DNA of 64,000 nucleotides from Nomia melanderi (GCF_051020985.1 NC_134999.1:37605160-37669159), one strand, 5' to 3'; positions 39,801 through 54,800 are shown, counted from the first letter of the stretch. A program made the numbers and translations. The notes: generated by a model not told the origin, from the sequence alone.

Positions 39801-42800
39801 GAGAGAAGGGGTGACGACAGAGACAACGGGCCCCATTGTCTTGTCGCTCGGTCGTACGTCTTCCTGCTGTTACGTCACCATTGTTTACCCTAACCCCGAC
39901 GATTCCTTTTGCCGTAGTTCCACCGTTTTTTATTTCGTCATTCCGATAGCCATTGTGCAATCGATTCGACGCCGGCCTGGGAGCGCGTTCGTCAAAGATG
40001 ACGATGATTTCTTTCTCCTCCTCCATTTTGAGAGCATTACGTCGCATCGCGGGCGGGAATAATAGTGCGCGCGACAACCGTACAATCGAATGAAACGTTT
40101 ATATTCCATTTCGAATTTTATTCTATACGAGGAAATTCATCTAATAATTCCTACAAGTGGAATATTTAAACCTTTGCTTTGATAAGACATAGACGACACT
40201 ATTCGAAACGAACTAATTAGAAAACCTACGTAACTTGAGAAACAAAGCTATTTTATATAAGTATTTCACATATCGATGCATTATACAGAACTTAGTATTA
40301 TACATAACACTTCCTAATTTTGTTAAATCAAATATTTTACCATTAAAAATATTCATTTCCATGATCACAAATAATTACTCAACATCACTTTCAAAGCTGA
40401 TTAAACCTTCACGATTCCAACTGAAACATTCAAGAGTTCCACCTTGCCGCGTAGTACACAATGTTCGACAGCTTTCCAAATGAATTTTCAAGCAAAAGAC
40501 GTTATTACTGTTTACCGTGGAATATTCAGGAGATATTCCGCGAGTGTCCTCGAGCGACGTACGTTTAAGGGATAATGCGCTCCGCGGATCCGCGTTTAAA
40601 TCACGGTCGCCAATGAGACAGCGCGTACGGGATCACGAGATGCAGTTTCTAAAGGATGCCAAAGGTCAGGTCCGCGGCGTTCAGCGACAAATTGAAAGCG
40701 GTCCGCGGCCGAACATGGCAACACACGGGGCCTCGCGGAGAATCACGTTGTACCGGCGAAGAAATATTACCATCGGCGTACGGCGAGCGGCGGGACTAGA
40801 AATCGCGGAGGAAAGCGGCGGCCCGTAATTATGACATTCTGGTTGACAATATCGACAGGCCGTTTCATTCGCCGGTGAAATCTTTCGCGCCGCGAACGGA
40901 AGCGGTCCGTATCCGCGTGGATCCATATACGGGCCGTTTTTCCAAAGATCGCCGACACTTTCCAGGAACAGACTTTCCTCCGCTGAACGCGAGTTCCCGG
41001 AGGGAGAGTTGCGACACGAGGACTGGTTCTCCGATTTTGGCGTCGGAGTACTCAATCGCGGCGAGTACCGAATAAAATCAATCTGATCGATTTATTAGAG
41101 GCCGAAAGCGTCCTCAGGAATTTCGAGGTTCCATTGGATTTCGAAGGGAAATCGAAGTTTCGTGTTTGTAGAGAATTTTTGAAGTACGCGAGAGAGAATC
41201 GTGAGATTTCATTTGGAAAAACTCATTGATTTTGATAGTAGGAATAATTTGTAGGGATAATTGATAGTATCGGTGTTAATTGCTTTCATCTACTTGTAGA
41301 TCATAGAGTATAATTGTCACTTGACTATCATAGTTCACAGATTATCATAGTTCACAGATTATCATAGATCATTACATTCATATCTCTCATTCCCTAAGTT
41401 TCAATATATTCATAAACTAAATTACAAAGTACTCGAACTTCACGAAATATTGTAATCAATCCAAGTGCATTATTCAATAAATTCATATGCATTGAAAAAG
41501 AAACGATTGAAAATTTATAGAAATCACGACTTACTGGTCAGTTCAGTAACGTTCCACGGTTTCCCGAAGATTCCTCGTATCTCCGGTCCCTTATTCGACA
41601 CTGGGAATCAACATAGCCCCGAGACTGCGATCGGATTGCACAAACGGAGCTTGATATACGGTGGAAACAAGGTTCGCGCCGGGGGTCGGCGTGAACGTAA
41701 ACAAAATCTCGCGCACAATTGGCCGTCCGTGGATCGGAGTCCGGCCCGTCGACGTGGACGACGTAGAACCGCGCGAAAACTATTAAGAACCTCCGGTCTC
41801 GTCGGGCACGCCGAGCGTCCCGACGCCAAGAATAAACCGACGTCGCCTCCCCACCAGCGGAACCACCTTCCGCCGTCCTATAGATTCCCGTTCTTCTTTC
41901 ACGAAACTCGTTCTCGCAGCGCTAATTATGGCCGCTAACGAGATTTCACGATTCCGTTGGCTCGTACCTCGTGAAAAGTGAAACACGCGCCGGTCAAACG
42001 TTCGATAAAACAGGCTCGAGTGGGTCGCGAAATTAATTAGACGCTACAGAGTAAACGGCTGTTAATCAAACTTCCCCGATTCCCGCGATTTTTCCGTTTA
42101 ATATTCGACGCTCCTCCGCGAAGTTTATCGCTCGCGAGCTGAAAGGGACCGTTTTCTATGAATTCGCGGGGAACTCGGGCGGAACCCGTTTAACGATCGT
42201 TTCCGCTTCCGTGTATTCCGCCAAGAACGATGCCAAGATCGATGCCTCTCTTTCAGAGAGGAAAACTGCGCAACTACGTTGCGAACAGAAATGTATTCTC
42301 GAAGATGGAAGTTTACCGAAGAAGAATGGAGACTGGAGAATGGAAATCTTCTGGAAATATCGAGGAAAGGTGGTACGCGCTCCGAATATCGTCGAAGTGG
42401 TCGAAATTCGAAGAAAAATCTGTTTAATTGCGCAAGTTGTGGCAATTAGGCTGTAAGGTGAAGTGTATTCTCGAAGATAGATATATGCTGATGGAAAATG
42501 GAGACTGGAGAATGGAAATCTTCCAAAAATATCGAGGAAAGGCTGGTACGCGCTCCGAATATCGTCGAAGTGATCGAAATTCGAAGAAAAATCTGTTTAA
42601 TTGTGCAAGTTGTGGCAAATAGGCTGCGAGGAGAAGTGTATTCTCGAAGATAGATATATGCTGATGGCAAATGGAGACTGGAGAATGGAAATCTTCCGAA
42701 AATATCGAGAGAAGCTATCAGATAACCGAAAGATCGTCGAACCGATTAGAATTCGACGAAAAATCAGTTTATTTATACAAGTAACCATGACTAGGCAGCG

Positions 42801-45800
42801 AATGCCTATGTAAATTCATATTTTCAGACACGAATGGACACGAAAAGCCAATCCAGAACCGCACGCTAGCTCGTGCACTTGTTCAAGACCGCGAATTTAG
42901 CCTAAGACTGGTTCCAACTTTCTAAAACGGGCCCGAGCATCCCGGGGCCTATTAAACAGTATTACTCTCCAATAACCCGACGTATAAGTACGCCCATTCG
43001 GAACAAGCGAGCCGTGTAATTTAATTAAAGACCCGAGCGTATCCATAATAACGCCGGCTCTATTTCTTTCGACCGAACACGGATCACCATTAAAATCGGA
43101 GTCGAATTGAATCGCGGCAGCGATATCGATTAAATTACCCCGACCGTTGCGTTCCCGTTCGCGTTTCTCCTCGGTCAATATCGCTTCCCATATTCGACCG
43201 TGTAGCTCGCCGATAAATAATCCCGCGGAATTTTTCCACGGCGAAGGGTCGTTCGAGCCTCCGAGTATCTGGAATAAAGACGCCGGTAAAAAATCCGAAT
43301 GGCATCATTCAGGATGCGAGGAGTTAACTAGTTAGCATCTTAATTGAATCGGTGATCTCCATATCCGTCGGTTCGCCGGTATCTCCTCGATGGGATCCCA
43401 TGGACAGGGGAGCGGAAAGTGGAAATGAAGGATGGCGGAGATAAAGGGCAAAGGGAGGGGGGCGAGGAAAGCGGAACAGGATTCTAATAATCGCTCGCGG
43501 CGCGAAAAACACCGTTCCAAAGAGCCCGCCGCGCCATTTCCGCGCGAGGATCCTTGATTCGAGGGGCGTGCTCTTAATTTCAGATTCCCACCGTCGCCGT
43601 GAGGCTCCGGTCCCCGTCCCCCGAGGAACTGATAGACCGAACGCGATAAAAGTTCCGCGAGGATCCTGCAGCTGGAAGACAAATCTCGAGGGGCGCTTAG
43701 CACCCTGCGCGGAGAAATAAAAACTGCGAACTACGGCTGCGGACTTCTTGTAACCGAAGCGTTTCCCGGGCAAATAAATAAGACGGACGGCGGAAAGTGC
43801 GCTCCGACACGCCGCGGGAAAGTATCATTCATCCGCAATGATCCGGAAAACGAGCTGGGAACTGTCGTTATTCGCTAAGTTCCGCGCCGCTCTCTCGAAA
43901 GTTTCGCGATAGGGGTGGAAATAAGGGAAGCAAGGGGGAGTAACGATGGTGGTTTAAAAGTCGACGTTCACCGTGATATTCGACGAGAGTTTGATGGGGC
44001 AGAGGCGCGTTAGAGGGATGCGGCGTCTGATCGAGCACCTTTCGATTGAGTATCGTCGACCGAATATCGATGAATACGATAAAAGGCGAGGATCACAGTT
44101 GGAGAGAGCGTAGAAAATATTGTATACTCCTAGTCCACCGAGACAGCTATGACATAATGAAAATTCCTCGGACGGTCGAAGTTCGCCAGAAATTTTCATT
44201 AAGTGGCGCGCGTCCTGCAATCAATAATCAATGGAACGAGAAAAATGTCTGACTGGAAATTCAGGGAATTTCGGGAGACGCAGGGAACGATCCGAGAACG
44301 GGATTCGTTGGACGGGTAGATTTTTCTTTCCATTAAGAGAGCAGGAAGTTTTCACGGCGAGCAGAAGAGCGCGTCGCTCATCGGCTAGTTAAAGCCGATC
44401 GCTCGCGTAGCAGGAATGCCGCTCGTAGAATCTTATTCTCCGCTCGCGTGGGCGCGACGTGTGGGTTCGCGTAACGTGTACTGTTTCACTCCTCGAGATT
44501 CGTTCCCGAGTTCGTTACACATCCAAGGTACGCCGCGAGACGAATCGGAAGACGATGCTCCGCGGAAACCGTTCCGTAGCCGGCCTTGTCAAAACACCGC
44601 TTCGAGTGGCTCATGATTTAAAGATCCACTATCAATATTTCCCCTGGGCGAAAATGGACGACTTAAAAATACGACGGCTCCTTTGGAAGTTAACGTAAAC
44701 AATAACTTTGCGTTCTTTCAGCGGCGAGTATCGCAAATATTTGGACACCCCGAAAACTAATTTACGCGCGCTTCGATCGGAATGGAAATTAAACAAGGGT
44801 TCATTGTTCCGACGGAACCAACGGGGGAATTACGATTGAAAGTTTTTCAACGGCTGCTCGACGTACTAATATTCGAAAAGGCCCATCGCGAGGACCAGCT
44901 GAAAAAAAGCCAATCGCGATATTACTTTTCAATCACCCGGCATCCATCAAACCCATCGAAACCACAATTCCCGCATCGCCTGTCGCAAACGAAACTGAAA
45001 TGAAAAACAGCCATCGAAGCTTGACACGTGTCGATGTCACGAAGGAAACAGGCGTCGCGATGCGCGCGGCGCGGAATGATCCCGCGAGTGACAGCCGCGA
45101 GTTCCCTTTTCCTTTTTATCCCGGAAACTCGCGGTCGCCGGAATTGATTTCGATACGGTCACACCCAAGAGGTCATCGCTGGAACCCGCGGTCAATCCCA
45201 GTCCAGAGTTCGCCCAACCCATCTTTCATTCGCCCCCGTGTCACACGTGCGCCTATTCTTCGATATTTTTCCACTGAACTCCGCGTTTTAGTCCCATAAA
45301 CGATTCACGTTAGAATGAACTCTTGTAAATATCTCACTGTACGAGTACTTTAACCCTTAGCACTCCGGAGGCGCCTCTGTCACCAAACGATTTGACGCAA
45401 CCAAACTGTAAACTCTGATATTTAATATTAAACTCTGTACAATGCACCAATGTACAAATGTTAAAAGAAAATATTTCTCTTCCTCGATGCATGTGAGATT
45501 TAATTCAATCTAAGAAAATGTCGTATCTCATTAGAAAATATTGAATATTTCCGGTGAAAAACTTCTGGAGTGCAAAGGGTTGCAAACAAATTTGTAAGAA
45601 TCCATTTTCACAAATAATCCCCAGCATTCTATAGAAAATACAGTAATCTAAAATCACATCAACCTCGAATTATCACATAAAAATAGAAAACTACCAACGG
45701 GTAACTGAATGATCAATTATTAGAACAGAAGGTCGACACATAGTTTCTCTAATATTCAAAAGTTCGATGTATAAATTGGCTTGTTACGATGGCTGTGTTA

Positions 45801-48800
45801 AACGCTTTAAAAAATCTTTATCGGCGAAGGGATTAACCATGACGGCCAATTAGGGGCAGCAGGAGTTTCAGTGGGAGCTGTCGTTAACGGAACGAATCGA
45901 ATCGAAGCTCGTTTCTTTTCCCTCGACCCTCGGCGCAGCGGTGACGTAACCTGTTCCCGAATATTCGAAACGGTTCGGTAAACCGAAGGGTGGGAGGGCC
46001 GCGTGGGCGTACCGTTCGCTACGTTTCGTTTAACGTAGGTCGGCATTCGGCGCAGGGAAACGCGTGGCTCCGCCGAGGGCCGTGGTGTTACGATTATTGT
46101 CGTGGAACTATCGGCGAATCGCTCCATCGAGTTCGTTTAACGATTATTGGACTCGGAACTCGCCGCGTTTATGGCGGATGTGTGCGAGGCTGCTCGGGAG
46201 TATCGATGTACGGCACGAAATCGGGCTAATTTCTTCGTAATAATTATTCGAAACGTTTCCTTTATTAATTGGAGGCTTAAATACGGCGGCACTAAATATT
46301 TCCTCGACGACCACGCTAGCCGGGGATACAATAAAGTTGACAGGAAGCCTAGAGGATCGGCGTACCGTCTTGTCGCACTCCTCGCTTTCTTGTTAACCCT
46401 TTGCACTCGAGAGTCGCCTTTTGATTTGACCCGAGAAAATTGTAAAATTGAAAATTCAATATTAACGCTAAAACTACCGAGCACTTCAATTGACTTTTCA
46501 AAATTTCACTGTAGGAACTCCAAGAGTGCGTCTGTTCGGACTGTAATTGATTTACAATTGAATTTGCACAGTGCTAAATGAGTTTCTTTAATAATTTCTC
46601 AGAAACATTCGTTACCTTTCTAATAATTGCAGAAAGAAGACATCAGGCATGGGTCATCTGACCCCTCTGGTAGTTTTAGTGTTAAATTTTATATAATGTG
46701 TCCACACATGGAACATCGAAGTGAAATAGTTCTGTTAATTTACGCGAGGTATTTCTTTATGTTAAAATATATCATTGACGTTACATGAGAAAATAATGAA
46801 TATTTACTGAGAAGAATATTTTCGAGTGCAAACGGTTAACTTAGGTTTCTATGTTAGATTTCATAGTATTAACGGTATTAATGATGATTATTAATAGCAG
46901 AATATTAGGAAGTTTGGATTCTCCAGGAATTGCTGAGTCCAGAAAGCAAAAATTGAGACAATTTGGTTCTTAGATATTAATCAAAAATGAACTATTAAAA
47001 AATCGAAACGTTTCCTTTATTAATTGGAGGCTTAAATACGGCGGCACTAAATATTTCCTCGACGACAACGCTATCCGGGATACAATAAAGTTGACAGGAA
47101 ACCTAGAGGATCGGCGTACCGTCTTGTTACACGCGGTAAGTAGAAATAGCCTGCCACGTACAGACTGTTGACTCTCTTTCAAAGACAACAATCAAGAACT
47201 ATGTTTACTAACACACTAAATTTTCATAACACTCCACAATTTCCTAGCTCCACCAGAAAAACAGTAGATTATCCCTGTCAGTAATCAGACCTACGAATGA
47301 ACTTCCCTCATTAAGCAACTTTCAGCGACGAATGATTAAAAACCCTAATGGATACGAATCACAACAACCTTCCAGCAAATTCCACGGCACGCGCAAACAG
47401 AGAATAATTACCTCCATTTATATTCCCAACAAAACACCCTGGAGCACGCGACGGCCGAATTTCCCCTAGCCCGACGCGCGGAATATGCAGCCCCGCCATA
47501 AATCTCGCGAAACCACGCGCGTAAACAGTTCGCCGGGCCCTTTAAAGATAACCATCAACCATATAGAGTTGCAGACGGGGTGGGTTCCGATAGGTGAAAA
47601 TCGAAGCGAGAGAAGGAACGGTTTCTCGGACCTCGCGCACCCATCGACCTTTGATCTATTTCCGGCGGGCGGCGTGTCGCTCGCGATAAACCGCCTCGGC
47701 AGGACGCGTTTCCGGCCGCAGCGTTAGTCAGCCGGTTTAAATACGCCCGCGTCGAACCGTTAGATTTTCGTTTTCCACTGGAAACCGTCGGTTCGCCGGT
47801 ACATCTTCAGCTAAGTTGTATTTTCTGACTGGTTCCCAGCGACAGATCGGGGCTAATTGGCTACCATTAGGACGAGAATTAACGCGAATTAGTCCTCGGA
47901 CGATGAGTCCCCGTCACTCGGTCCGCCGGTTTCGAGCTATCGGCTGATTAATCGTCGCGACGTCTCGTACTTCGGCGAGCTTTTCGACCGGCGGGCCGGA
48001 CGAAAAAAGGCGCGCGCAAAAAGGCTGACGGACACCGCGAGGTATCGTTAATCTTCGGGGCGCGCCGTTTTCCAACGGAGCCCAGGATCCATTATCATCG
48101 GACACGGACTCGACGTGGAAATCACTGCGCGGACAGGGTGAAATCCGCACGCTTCTCTTTCGGTCGTTTTTAATTCATCACCCAGTTGTATGCGTGTGTC
48201 CTGACCGTTACACTTCAAATTTCCACGGTGAAAACGAACGAAGATCGATTCTTTTAGGGACGATAGAAATTGTGTGACATACTCGTAAACAGTGATACTA
48301 GAAGTACCGAGGATTTAATACCACTGATGTGTAATCCCTATAAAAATTCTAACAATATTTTCGATTTCTTTAGACATTCATTATAGTATTCAAGTCGATG
48401 CTATTTATTTTCAAGATCATTTCGAGTATTCAATGCTTTTAAGATATCAATAATTGTGAAACAAAAGAATCGAAACCATTTCATTATAGTATTCAAGTCA
48501 AAGCTATTTGTTTTCAAGATCATTTCGAGAATTCAATGCTTTAGATATTAATAATTGTGTAATCGAAACCAGTTATTTTGACTGGTACGGTAGTTCTAGT
48601 GTTAAAGACGTGGGAAAGGAATATTAATTGAGAGAATAGATGAATGAAGTATGCTAAGTTTCATGTGAAAAACTCAGTGTTCTCGATGATCTATTAAAGA
48701 ACTTCGATATCATCTGAAATTTCCAAAGATGAGTCATTCTATAGAAATGGGATGCACAAATTACCTTCGCGTTGGGAAAAATCATTACTAAGAAGGAAAT

Positions 48801-51800
48801 TATATTGTTCAGTGAATATTAATAAATACATGGGAAATGTATTATTTTCTTGTAATTCAAGAACGGACAGAACTTTCTGTTAGACCTAGTAATTAGAATT
48901 GTTTAGGGGATCAACACGAGGATTATCTGGAGAGACTGGAGTCCGAGCGAAGTGCTCATTCCTTCCTGATTCGTCAGAGGCACGTCTTCTGTCACGTCTT
49001 CTGTTCCTCGTACGACCTCCCGGGTAACCCGATCTAACGCAACGACGTAGCAATTGCACCAAATTGGACGGTCGCGTTGTAATCTACTCTAATCTAACTT
49101 AATCGAGCGCTTCGTTCCGCGCCCGGACTCCCAGAAGCGATTATTAATGGAGAGAGCTTCTTGAAATTCTTCTACCGGCAGGAGGACACACCGAGGGGGG
49201 ATCGGAGGCGACGGAGGATGGACGAGAGGCCACTGGGAATAATTAATATCGTCGATGAAGAATTGCAGGTGATCCGACGGGAATATAAAATAGCAGCAGC
49301 CTGCTACTAGGAACTGTTAATGCTGCTAATCGATACAAGGAGCCCGAGTTATTGACTACTTGTTGCTGTCCGTTTGATTTAATCACTGGACACCGAATAT
49401 CTAAGAGTGGACACTGGACCACCGCTAGATCTAACTCACCGATACCGAGTCACACGTACGAGTACCAAGCGCCAACTGGTTGGTACCTAGTGATAGACCT
49501 GAATGGCAAGTGCTAAGTCACTGATAACGAACGATAATCTTAATTAACAGTTACTAATTGACTGCCTTCGTGCGATACGTTGGAAGAACAGGTGCTAATT
49601 GGCTGGTATTGAGAAATACACTCAACTGGTACTAATTTACTGGTATCAATGTACCTGGCTCGCAGGTATTAATTAGTAAATACCCAGGTATCAGTCCGAT
49701 GAGATGAACGAGTAAACATTGAACCGATGAATGTCTAGGATCAGAATCTCTGTTATCAAGCAGAAAATTGTAAATGAAAGATTGAGGATTAACCCCTTGG
49801 CCTATTTCTTTCTCAACTCTGATCTACTTTGTCGATAACTTATTGGAAAAAGAAAAATTCTAAACATATGTTATGCCTATATTTTCTTCGAGTGTAATAG
49901 TCGATTACAGAGCAATAATATTTAATATTTAGTTCATTCAATTACAGCTTAATATGACGCTCTATTTGTTTACTCAAGAATATTTGAGAGTCATTGAAAT
50001 GTTACCTTTAACCCTTTGCACTCGGATGTTTCTTACTAGAAATATTTACCATTCCTTTACGAGGCGAAGACGATGTACTTTGAGACTAATTCGAAATCAC
50101 CATGACATCGAGGAACAAAGCTGTTTTATTCCAATGTTTCACGTATCGAGGCATTATACAAAGTTTAACATCAAATATCACATTCTACAGTTCTACTGTG
50201 TCAAATCAAGTGGTCACTGAGAGTCACCTCTCGAGTGCATAGGGTCAAATGGTACAATTGTGATACTACAATTAAATATAGAGAAAATTGTCAAAAGAGG
50301 TAGAGGTTGCAATAAAATAGACTGCTAAGGGTTAACACGTTGAGTGGTACGTTAGTCCCGACTGACAGCGAACTTCTCGTTTGGTCGACATCGGTGCATG
50401 AGACTAGCATTTCAAAGGGTTAAATTATCAATGACAATTAAAAAATTTATGTTAAAATTTAGTGTACTCCCGTGGCGTTTTCAGACCGATCGTTTCTTGG
50501 TGTTCGCACTTTCGTCTCTCTGGCATTCCCCAGCCCATTATCTTATGTTTATACATTGTATACATATGCATTGCCTGCGCCATTGTCACAGTGCAAACGA
50601 CAAAAGAAACAGTGAAAAAAAGGAATCATCTGTTGCGCCGTGTCGCGCGGTCCAGTTCAGCGTTCGGCATCGAATGCTCGCGCGCTGCCGCCTAAGCGGA
50701 AAGTACAGCAAAATCTGCGCCGCACTCAACGCGTTGAAGACGTAAAACTCTAAATCGAAATCACTCACCGTCATCGCTGATCTCGAGATTCGTGTAGCTG
50801 TCCCAGTGCAGGATGGGATCGTGGTGGGCAGAAGTGTGCGGCACGGCGGGCGTAGGCGCCGGTATAGGGCCGTCTTGACGCTTCGCGTCCGTGGCGAAGT
50901 ATAGAGTCACCACGCTGTCTGGAGGACACCTGGGATCGTCGCAGGCCACGTCCAGCTCCGATCGGGGGAAGGACACCACGTTCTCCGTAATTACGCACGT
51001 ATGGAACTGCGGGAACAACGAGCGCTGATCTATCGAGATACGCGGTAACGATCGCGTTTTACGTAATCGCGATGCCCCGAGCGGTCCCATGCGCAACGAG
51101 ACTCGGGAAACAGATAACATCTCGGTAATTACATGCCTCCCGGATTCCGATTGACGTCTCAAAGATTCGAAATGGACGAGGTAATTGCCGGTGTGCCGTG
51201 ATTCATAAACTGGATCTGGTTGTAATATTTGAAAAGCGTTCAGCAACCTTTCGAGCGACACAAAGTGCTGCTCGAAAGCTTGTGCGCGGGGCGAGCGTGG
51301 TCGAAGCTGCCGGCTGAATCGGTCGCCAGTGGGAAACCAGTAACTTTTAGAGGGTCGACGAAGAGTCTAATGTCCGGAATATTTCAAGTCGAGGAAACAC
51401 GTTCTACGTTCTACCGGCGAGTTACTCTAACGAGTCTACCAACTACATCGAATTCCCTTTAATCAGAGAATCTGGTCGGGGAATCTGAGACGTGAATCTA
51501 CTCGGGTAACCCTTTGCGGACGGATGTCGTTACTGAGATCGAATTTTCATAGTTGGCACTAAGTAACGAATGATTTAGTTATTCAAACAGCAGGAGATTA
51601 GCACGTAGTTTCTTTTTTTTCATTGTTTAAGCAGTTGATACGTAATTCAGCTTCATCTGCTGAAGGTTTCGTGTATTTCGAAGAATCGTCCGCTAAGGGT
51701 TAATTGCTGGAGGGATTATCTAGGCCTCACCTGCAGGGAGAACATCACTTCCCGGCTCTGCTTCGAGTACACCCTATGGTAACATTTCACCAGAATGTCT

Positions 51801-54800
51801 CCGCGCAGCCGGAGACCACCGAGATTAACCGTGAACTCGCGAGCGTTCGTCACCGAGTAAAGGTCCGAGGTGTAGACTGGAGTGAGCCCTTCGTAGACCT
51901 TGAGGAACGCTCGACAGCCCGTCGGCTCGAACAGCGGCACACCGAGGACCGTGAGGTGCGTTAGATAAAGAGGTGACTGGCTGATTCTTAAGGAGCCGGA
52001 GAGCAGTCCGCTGAAGTATTTTATGTACCTGCGAACAAAACGGGACAGGCAACCATTACGATAAGTCGTCTTCATGGGACGATCGCAGAGAATGCATTGG
52101 GAACTAGGTTTCACGTTTCGGAACTTGGGAAAGTGATATTTCTTTTTATTTCAGTTTGCATTGGTTGAGATTGTTAACACTAGGTTCACGGAACGCGTCA
52201 AATTGACGCATATTGGATTTTAGAAATATTGTAAATGTGTACGCCGATTTTGATTGGTACGATCACACTGACATGTACCCCAATTACCTACTATCGAATC
52301 TCCAGTTTCCACAATCTAAATAAACGAGCATCAATTCTTTTAGGAATAATAGAATGAAGTGTACAATAAATGCCCGTAAACCTAGTGTTAATAGTGTAAT
52401 TAGAGAGATCAATTAGATGTAATAAAGGTGGTTAGGTATAAGTAGGATTATAATTGGAAAGATTAAAGTTACGATAGAAATGGATTTTTCCTAATGAATA
52501 TCACAAAACCTTGGAGTTTTATATATTCCACGTAATCGTGCGCACTCGTTGCATCGTACTTTCAAATTTTCCATAGACGCATAAAAATCTGCAGCGTAAT
52601 TACGGCACGCGATGCCAGCAATTAAGGTTGACACAATATTTCCCAGGAAACGTATAATTTACATTACGCGGGTCAAGGTGGCCCGAGGTTTTTACGATGA
52701 CCGTTGTCCACTTTCCTCATAAAACGCCACTCCAATGCCGATTCATCGCTCGCTTGCGTCACGCAACTCGCGAGGGAGCAAAAACCGCCAGGCCGAGTCG
52801 AGATGGTTTAGCGTTAATTCGTGTCCGACCGCGAACCGTCTTTTTCTACTTCTCACGCGTGCGGCCTTATTCGGGGCCCCGTTGCACCGTGTGAAAATAT
52901 TAGAAAACCGACGGGAGAGGTTCAACGAATAGGTCAACGCGTGTCTGACCATGGCCAGAATTTTCTACTTCGAGGCGAACCGTATTCGGTAGGCGTAACC
53001 CGTGCTGCGAGCGTGCTGTTGAAACGCTGTGAGAGTTTTCATTATGATAACCTCGGATGGAATTTCACGAATGTCTGGCCATGATTGGAAGCGTTTACTT
53101 CGATCCTAATAGAACACGAGAACCCATGTACCGCGAGATGTATTAGCAAGGCCACAATTATTTTACACACACTCGTCGACAACCGTGCATCACGAATCCC
53201 AGTCCTTTGAGGTCGAAACCAGTTACCCTTAAATTACGAATCACGAGGAATATCAATTCAAAGTTCACCTCCATTCATCTGTCACCTATTTCCCAGAAAC
53301 GCCCAACCCGAAAAGTTCAATTTCCCTCGCTGTCCGTTCCCCGGCAAGACGCTCCGCTCCCAAATCCCAATTACCGGCATCGCCGGCAATGAAGCCCTCG
53401 AAAGTAGAATCTCCCGTCCACGATCAGACAAGCGTGTCTCCGGCGTTCCCGATTAATTCCACGTCTTGTAATACATACGACGAACACGGAAGAGTGGTCC
53501 GAGGGAGCCCGACGGAGACAGCGGTCGCGACGAAGAAAGGAACCCGCCGATTATGCGGCATCGTGATCGTCCGCGGCCGTAATTTCGCGGGCTCGGCTCA
53601 CGAATCCTCGCGTGTCCCCCGTAACGAAGGCAGATAGGATCGTCCTGCCGCTCGGTGACCGATCCGCCGGCGCAAATAAAAAAGGAACTAGGAATAAAAG
53701 AGGGTACGGCGGGAAAAGGAGGAAAAAAACCAGTTCCCGGTGGCACCTAAGGTGTGCGCGGCAGGTTATTCTACGCGTCCGCTCGCGGCCGAGTAACTTT
53801 CAACCGGGATCCCTTCGTCCGGGGTTCCGATAATGGATTCATACGCTCGCGAGCGGGCAACGCTAACGACATGCTAATGCTCGCCGCTCGTGGAATTAAT
53901 GGGGAACTCCATCTCTCTCTCTCTCTTTCTCTCCTGGATCAACCGGGACGCAACGAGGAAGAGGATCGGCGTAAAGACGACGTCGAAGAGGACGCCCGAG
54001 GGAGAGTCTTCCGCGTATAAGGACAGCGCTCGATGGGGGATCATTACGATCCACGATCCGCGGCGTCAAACGACGAAAACCGAGCATGAAGGGCGCGCTG
54101 GGTTAGGCCCTCGACACCGTGTAATACATACCGCGGCGATCGTTCGACGGGAATGGATCGCCGCGGTGGACAGGCTCTCTCTACCTACGGGACTTGTGTT
54201 TATGGGGTTATTTCGCCGGGATTTTTTGGCGGTGAGGAACTAGTCGGGGATCATCAGTCTAGATAACTATCGGGTTTAACGGCGGGAATGGGATGGGGGA
54301 GTCCTGGTGCTTGTTGGTTGACAGGATGCACGGTTAAGTGGATGGAGTAAGTGCATGGGGAAATGCGCGATTTCTTTGGCTTTTTTGGCTTCGAGAGTGG
54401 TCTCGGCGATGGCTGCTCGAGCCAGGGTTTCATGCGACTCGGTAGATCGGGGATTATTTTGAATTTCTGGGGATTTTGAGATTTGAACATTTTTGTGGAA
54501 TGGGATTTGCGATGTTTTGGGTATCTTTTTGGTTTCATTTTGTTGGGTTATTAGGAATATAGAGTTCTTGTTTTGGTTGATTCGTCGATGAGAGGTAATG
54601 ATATTGGTGGAACGAAGGAGCGAAGCGATTAATTAATTACGGAACCTTTTTCGGAGTTTATATAAGGCCAAGGTTACGGGCTGGCTTTCAATATCCTGAT
54701 TGCCATGCGATGATCGCGGCGGAAGGAAAGGTGGCCTTGAACTGTCAATTACAGTCGTCTAGACAGTATTAGGATCGGTGTCCCGTTGGCTGAATAATCG

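Larger units (their letters stand above)
22744..50768. other. 28-kb tensin intron (between exons 7 and 8)
   Basis: Splits tensin between the C2 domain and the linker. It contains about ten TTAA elements, six tandem arrays, three long inverted repeats and long GC-rich stretches (about 23600-31600 and 43000-48200). Open frames up to 167 codons (for example 17800-type and 25875-26333) show no family pattern and often cross repeats. No nested gene, tRNA or rRNA is supported. Parts without listed repeats (for example 29000-31900, 34400-36300, 39500-42200, 43000-45300, 47200-48200) hold nothing I can name. Confidence 0.65.

Noticed and set aside
42211..42813. Repeated short plus-strand frames in the 173-bp array as a repeat protein
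   Set aside because: Stops and frames differ among units and neither start nor splice sites support translation.
46249..47127. LTR retrotransposon bracketed by direct repeats
   Set aside because: The 125-bp repeats lack TG...CA ends, no primer site or polyprotein lies between them, and the interior is a MITE-bearing repeat.
54254..54538. Lys/Pro-rich minus-strand frame as a possible tensin exon
   Set aside because: Exons 5 and 6 join directly in phase with conserved protein on both sides, leaving no room for it.
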